Shown one piece after another: positions 7,319 to 11,024 of a DNA stretch of 11,024 nucleotides (position 1 is the stretch's first letter; the number at the start of each line of letters is the position of its first letter). Both the position numbers and the translations under genes were made by a program. The notes below the pieces were generated by a model, which made no database searches, was not told the DNA's origin, and worked only from the letters and a program-made list of their open reading frames with translations. The stretch lies in assembly GCA_964415605.1 (NCBI GenBank), contig CAYQBA010000155.1:1-11024 (forward strand), given 5' to 3'. This stretch comes from UCB3 sp964415605 (GTDB lineage Bacteria > Chloroflexota > Anaerolineae > Epilineales > Epilineaceae).

Positions 7319-10300
7319 ATGTTCGACCCGCTTCCCGGGAAGCTGGACTTCCCGCAGCTCGAGAAGGACGTGCTGACGTTCTGGAAGGAACGCGGCATCT
7401 TCCACGCCTCGCTGGCGCGCCGCCGCGGCGCGCCGCGCTTCGTGTTCTACGAGGGCCCGCCCACGGCCAACGGCATGCCGCACCCCGGGCACTGCCTGAC
7501 CCGGGCCATGAAGGACATCTTCCCGCGCTATCGCACCATGTGCGGCTGCCTCGTCGAGCGCAAGGCCGGCTGGGACACCCACGGCCTGCCCGTCGAGGTC
7601 GAGGTCTCCAAAGAGCTGGGCATCCACACCAAGGCCGAGATCGAGGCCTACGGGATGGAGCCCTTCATCCGCAAGTGCATCGAGAGCGTGTTCCGCTATA
7701 CGCGCGAATGGGAGGAGATGACCGAGCGGCTCGGCTTCTGGGTCGACCTCGACGACGCCTACGTCACCTACAGCGAGCGCTACGTCGAGAGCGTGTGGTG
7801 GTCGCTGAAGACGCTGTTCGAGCGCGGCCTGCTCTACCAGGGCCACAAGATCGTCTGGTGGTGGCCGCAGGGCGGCACCGCCCTTTCGGCGGGCGAGGTC
7901 GGCGAAGGCTACCGTCAGGTCGACGATCCGAGCGTATACGTGCGCTTCCCGCTCCGCGACGAGCCCGGGGCGAGCCTGCTGGTGTGGACGACGACGCCGT
8001 GGACGCTGATCAGCAACCACTTCGCGGCCGTGCACCCCGACCTGATGTACGCGCGCGCCCGCGACACCGAGACGGGCGAGGCGCTGTACATCGCCGCGGA
8101 CCTCGTCGCCGACATTGCCGCGAAGGCCGGGCGGACGCTCGCGGTCGAGGCGACCGTGCGCGGCGCCGACCTCGTCGGACGCCCGTACACTCCGCCGTTC
8201 GACGGCTACTACCGTGACCTGGGCGACCAGTCCGCGCCGCTCCAGGGCGGGGGAACGGCCACGGTTGGCTGGCGGGTGCTGGCGGCGGACTTCGTCACCA
8301 CGGACAGCGGTACCGGCCTCGTGCACGAGGCGCCGGCATTCGGCGAAGTCGACTTCGACCTATTCCAGGCCGAGCGGCGGCGCTTCGCGGATCCCGAGGC
8401 CGTACCGCTCCTGTGCGCCGTGGCGCCCGACGGCACGTTCACCGACGCGGCGGGGCCGGCGTACGCTGGCCGGAACATCAAGGCGGCCGACCGCGACATC
8501 ACGCGCGAGCTGCGTGACCGCGGCCTCCTGTTCCACCGCGAGACCATCCGGCACGACTACCCGTTCTGCCCGCGCGCGCCCGAGGACCCGCTCATCCAGT
8601 ACGCCCGCGCCAGCTGGTTCGTCCGCACCAGCCGGTTCAAGGACGCCTTCCTGGCCAACAACGCCCGGGTCAACTGGCTGCCGGAGCACATCCGCGACGG
8701 CCGGTTCGGCGACTTCCTGCGCAACAACGTCGACTGGGCGCTGTCGCGCGAGCGCTATTGGGGCACGCCGCTGCCGATCTGGCGCTGCGAGGCCACCGGC
8801 CACATGGAGGCCGTCGACTCCTACGCCGAGCTGCTCGCCAAGCCCGGCGTCGACGGCACCGGCGCGTGGGACGCGGCCAAGGCCGCCGACCCGAGCCTGC
8901 CCGACGACCTGCGCATCCACCGGCCGTACGTCGACGCCATCACGTACGACAGCCCGCGCCAGCCCGGGGCGCGCATGCGGCGCGTGCCCGAGGTCATCGA
9001 CTGCTGGTGGGATGCCGGCAGCATGCCGTTCGCCCAGTGGGGCTACCCGCATGTCCCGGGCAGCCACGCGCGCCTGGCCGAGCGGTTCCCGGCGGACTTC
9101 ATCAGCGAGGCCATCGACCAGACCCGCGGCTGGTTTTACGGGCTGCTGTCGATCAGCACCCTGCTCTTCGGCGAAGGCTCGTCCGAGGCCGAGCGGGCCG
9201 GCGCGGCGCCGGGCGTGCCGCCCTTCCCGTACCGCACGTGCATCGTGCTGGGGCACATGCTCGGCGAAGACGGCCTTAAGATGAGCAAGCGCACGCGCAA
9301 CTACCGCGAGCCGGCCTACGTGTTCGACACGCTCGGCGCCGACGCCATGCGGTGGTACTTCTTCAGCGCCCAGCCGCCGTGGACGTCGGTGCGCTTCCAG
9401 GAGGCCGCCATCCGCGACGCGCAGCGCGAGTTCCTCGTGCGGCTCTACAACGTCTTCAGCTTCTTCAACATCTACGCCGGCATCGACGGCTTCGACCCCG
9501 GGCTGGCTGAAGGCGGCGCGCCCACCGGCTACCGGCCGCCCGCCGAGCGCGCCGAGCTCGACCGCTGGATCACCAGCGAGCTGCACCGGACGGTGGCCGC
9601 CGTGCGCGCCAGCATGGACCGCTTCGAGAACCACCCGGCCGCGGGGCGGTTGAACGCGTTCGTCGACGCGCTCTCGAACTGGTACGTCCGCCGCTCGCGC
9701 GACCGGTTCTGGACCGACGACAAGGGCCCCGACAAGTGGGATGCCTACAACACGCTGTACGAGGTCCTCGTCGCCACGGCGAAGCTCGTCGCGCCGTTCA
9801 CCCCGTTCCTGGCCGACGTGATCTACCGCAACCTGGTCGCCGGCCCGGCCGCCCGCGCCGGAAGGACCGACGTGCCGGAGAGCGTCCACCTGTGCGACTA
9901 CCCCGAGGCGGACGCGGCCGGCGTCGACGACGACCTCTCGGCACGGATGGACCTCGTGCGACAAGTCGTGTCGTTGGGGCACAGCGCGCGCGCCGACGCC
10001 GGCATCAAGGTCCGCCAGCCGCTGGCCCAGGCCGAGGTCATCCTGCCGCGGCCCGAGCACGCGGCGGCGCTCGCGCGGCACGCCGATCTGATCGCCGACG
10101 AGGTCAACGTGAAGGCCGTGGCGTTTACCGCCGATGGCGACGCCTACGTCCAGTACGACGTGCGGCCGGACTTCAAGCGGCTCGGCCCGCGGCTCGGCCC
10201 GCGCCTCCCGCGGCTGCAGGCGGCGCTGCGGACGGTGGACGCGGCCGCCGCCCGCCGGGATCTCGCCGAGGCGGGCCGGCTGGCGGTGACGGTGGATGGC

Positions 10301-10681
10301 GAGACCATCGAGCTGACGGCCGACGAGGTCGACGTGCGGGTCCAGGCGCGCCCGGGCTGGGCGGCGGCCCAAGGCCGGGCCGGGGTCGTGGTGCTGAGCA
10401 CCGACGTCACGCCGGCGCTGCGCGAAGAGGGCTTGGTGCGCGAGATCGTCGCGCACGTCCAGGCGGCGCGCAAGGCGGCGAACCTCGACTACGTCGCGCG
10501 CGTCCGGCTGGCGCTGGACGGGCCGGAGTCAGTCCTGTCGGTCGCCGACCGCCACGCGGCGGTCATCCAGCGCGAGTGTCTCGTCGTCGCCATCGACCGC
10601 GGGGTCGACGGCGTGGCGAATGTGCGCGAGGCCGCGGTCGACGGCGCGTCGATCCGGCTGGCCGTCACGGCCATCGGGTAA
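7319..10681 (+). CDS. ileS: isoleucyl-tRNA synthetase, IleS2-like (eukaryote-like) type
   Basis: A class I synthetase of 1120 residues that charges tRNA-Ile with isoleucine in the cytoplasm and edits mischarged valine. The adenylation signature is HPGH (55-58), a canonical HxGH form, and the KMSKR loop is at 654-658. GWDTHGLP (84-91), SRERYWGTPLPIW (476-488) and DQTRGWFYG (600-608) are standard IleRS core blocks. The CP1 editing domain has the threonine-rich TTTPWT (224-229) and keeps the conserved editing aspartate (D345, in AFGEVDF). SNWYVRRSRDRFW (786-798) marks the anticodon-binding helical domain; a long beta-containing C-terminal region follows. The extra length over the roughly 940-residue IleS1 type, and the WWWPQGGTALSAGEVGEGY block, point to IleS2. 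The ATG at 7319 has GGAG 6 bases upstream and begins with the usual 'FDPLPGKLDFPQLEKDVL'. The frame is open far upstream, but that part is the shadow of the reductase gene. The next gene starts 22 bp later. Confidence 0.97.
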   Translation: MFDPLPGKLDFPQLEKDVLTFWKERGIFHASLARRRGAPRFVFYEGPPTANGMPHPGHCLTRAMKDIFPRYRTMCGCLVERKAGWDTHGLPVEVEVSKELGIHTKAEIEAYGMEPFIRKCIESVFRYTREWEEMTERLGFWVDLDDAYVTYSERYVESVWWSLKTLFERGLLYQGHKIVWWWPQGGTALSAGEVGEGYRQVDDPSVYVRFPLRDEPGASLLVWTTTPWTLISNHFAAVHPDLMYARARDTETGEALYIAADLVADIAAKAGRTLAVEATVRGADLVGRPYTPPFDGYYRDLGDQSAPLQGGGTATVGWRVLAADFVTTDSGTGLVHEAPAFGEVDFDLFQAERRRFADPEAVPLLCAVAPDGTFTDAAGPAYAGRNIKAADRDITRELRDRGLLFHRETIRHDYPFCPRAPEDPLIQYARASWFVRTSRFKDAFLANNARVNWLPEHIRDGRFGDFLRNNVDWALSRERYWGTPLPIWRCEATGHMEAVDSYAELLAKPGVDGTGAWDAAKAADPSLPDDLRIHRPYVDAITYDSPRQPGARMRRVPEVIDCWWDAGSMPFAQWGYPHVPGSHARLAERFPADFISEAIDQTRGWFYGLLSISTLLFGEGSSEAERAGAAPGVPPFPYRTCIVLGHMLGEDGLKMSKRTRNYREPAYVFDTLGADAMRWYFFSAQPPWTSVRFQEAAIRDAQREFLVRLYNVFSFFNIYAGIDGFDPGLAEGGAPTGYRPPAERAELDRWITSELHRTVAAVRASMDRFENHPAAGRLNAFVDALSNWYVRRSRDRFWTDDKGPDKWDAYNTLYEVLVATAKLVAPFTPFLADVIYRNLVAGPAARAGRTDVPESVHLCDYPEADAAGVDDDLSARMDLVRQVVSLGHSARADAGIKVRQPLAQAEVILPRPEHAAALARHADLIADEVNVKAVAFTADGDAYVQYDVRPDFKRLGPRLGPRLPRLQAALRTVDAAAARRDLAEAGRLAVTVDGETIELTADEVDVRVQARPGWAAAQGRAGVVVLSTDVTPALREEGLVREIVAHVQAARKAANLDYVARVRLALDGPESVLSVADRHAAVIQRECLVVAIDRGVDGVANVREAAVDGASIRLAVTAIG

Positions 10682-10687
10682 CGGCAC

Positions 10688-10694
10688 AAGGAGG
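10688..10694 (+). promoter_or_regulatory. Shine-Dalgarno site AAGGAGG
   Basis: This near-perfect anti-16S complement lies 9 bases before the ATG at 10704, inside the 22-bp gap after ileS. It is the main reason for accepting the edge-truncated reading frame that follows as a real gene. Confidence 0.75.
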
Positions 10695-10703
10695 GTTCAC
10701 CCC

Positions 10704-11024
10704 ATGCAGTCCAAGTCATCGCTGGCGCAGCTCACGGGCTGCGCGCTCGGCTTGGCGGCGCTCGTCGCCGCCGCGGCGCTGCTCATCTTCGCGTTCGTCT
10801 TCGCCGGACTCATCCGCCCGGATTGGATGACCGCGCCCGGCGGGGTGGCGGACCTCCTGCCGGGACGCGGGGGGACGGCGACGCCGTTGCCCGCGGCCGT
10901 GCCGCCGGGCGTGACGTCGGTGGCGACGTCGACGATCCCGGTGCTGCCGGCAGGCGGCGACGCGGCGGGTCGAGCGGTCGCGACCGCCGCCCGGGTTGGC
11001 CCGGCGCGCGGCACGCCGACGGCG
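10704..11024 (+). CDS. single-pass membrane protein with Thr/Pro/Ala-rich region, 3' end outside window
   Basis: The frame is open from ATG 10704 to the last base, giving 107 residues without a stop. After a short N-terminus (MQSKSSLAQLTGC) comes one strongly hydrophobic segment, about residues 14-36, then IRPDW. The rest is low in complexity, rich in Ala, Pro, Thr, Val and Gly, and ends at the window edge in 'RGTPTA'. This fits a signal-anchored envelope protein whose stalk leads into a domain lying outside the window; the stalk resembles the Thr-Pro linkers of the upstream VWA genes. LTGC at 10-13 looks like a lipobox but precedes the hydrophobic segment, so a lipoprotein is unlikely. The Shine-Dalgarno site is strong, and the 22-bp distance from ileS suggests co-transcription. 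I do not recognise a family, and no function is proposed. Confidence 0.65.
   Translation, partial: MQSKSSLAQLTGCALGLAALVAAAALLIFAFVFAGLIRPDWMTAPGGVADLLPGRGGTATPLPAAVPPGVTSVATSTIPVLPAGGDAAGRAVATAARVGPARGTPTA

Noticed and set aside
8360..10456. A 698-codon - strand frame opposite ileS
   Set aside because: It lies antisense to an unmistakable synthetase and has low-complexity composition with no family features.
10731..10742. Lipobox LTGC in the last gene, suggesting a lipoprotein
   Set aside because: The cysteine is at residue 13, before the hydrophobic segment rather than after it, so the layout fits a signal anchor instead.

Overview
All genes lie on the + strand in very GC-rich DNA (about 70% GC by eye). 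The organism is most likely a member of the Chloroflexota (Anaerolineae/Ardenticatenia-like). The grounds are secreted von Willebrand factor A (VWA) proteins with long Thr-Pro linkers followed by a 'WLPLAVRE' segment, a habit common in that phylum, together with an IleS2-type isoleucyl-tRNA synthetase. This placement is inference; no rRNA or other phylogenetic marker gene was analysed.

Layout: (1) 1-663, the 3' end of a glutaryl-CoA dehydrogenase gene, cut by the window edge. (2) 740-970, a small two-helix membrane protein of the DUF2905 type. (3) 975-2321, a secreted VWA protein with a short Pro/Thr linker and an unusual Cys-containing tail. (4) 2390-5962, a 1190-residue secreted protein: signal peptide, long NHL-like beta-propeller region, VWA domain, Thr-Pro linker, WLPL segment, second VWA domain. 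A GC-rich hairpin follows it. (5) 6084-7097, an AcuI/YhdH-type NADPH-dependent acrylyl-CoA reductase. (6) 7319-10681, ileS, preceded by the longest intergenic gap (221 bp), which holds one AT-richer island. (7) 10704 to the right edge, the start of a single-pass membrane protein with a Thr/Pro/Ala-rich extracytoplasmic part; its 3' end lies outside the window.

The two VWA genes share a module (paired cysteines, beta-rich lead-in, VWA domain with identical MIDAS spacing) and look like products of duplication, later given different accessory domains. They are probably envelope-associated, metal-dependent adhesion or ligand-binding proteins. GcdH and AcuI both act on acyl-CoA esters, but they are separated by the VWA genes and need not be one pathway. 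ileS is housekeeping. I see no tRNA or rRNA gene, CRISPR array, insertion sequence or phage gene. The region most worth a second look is the VWA pair.
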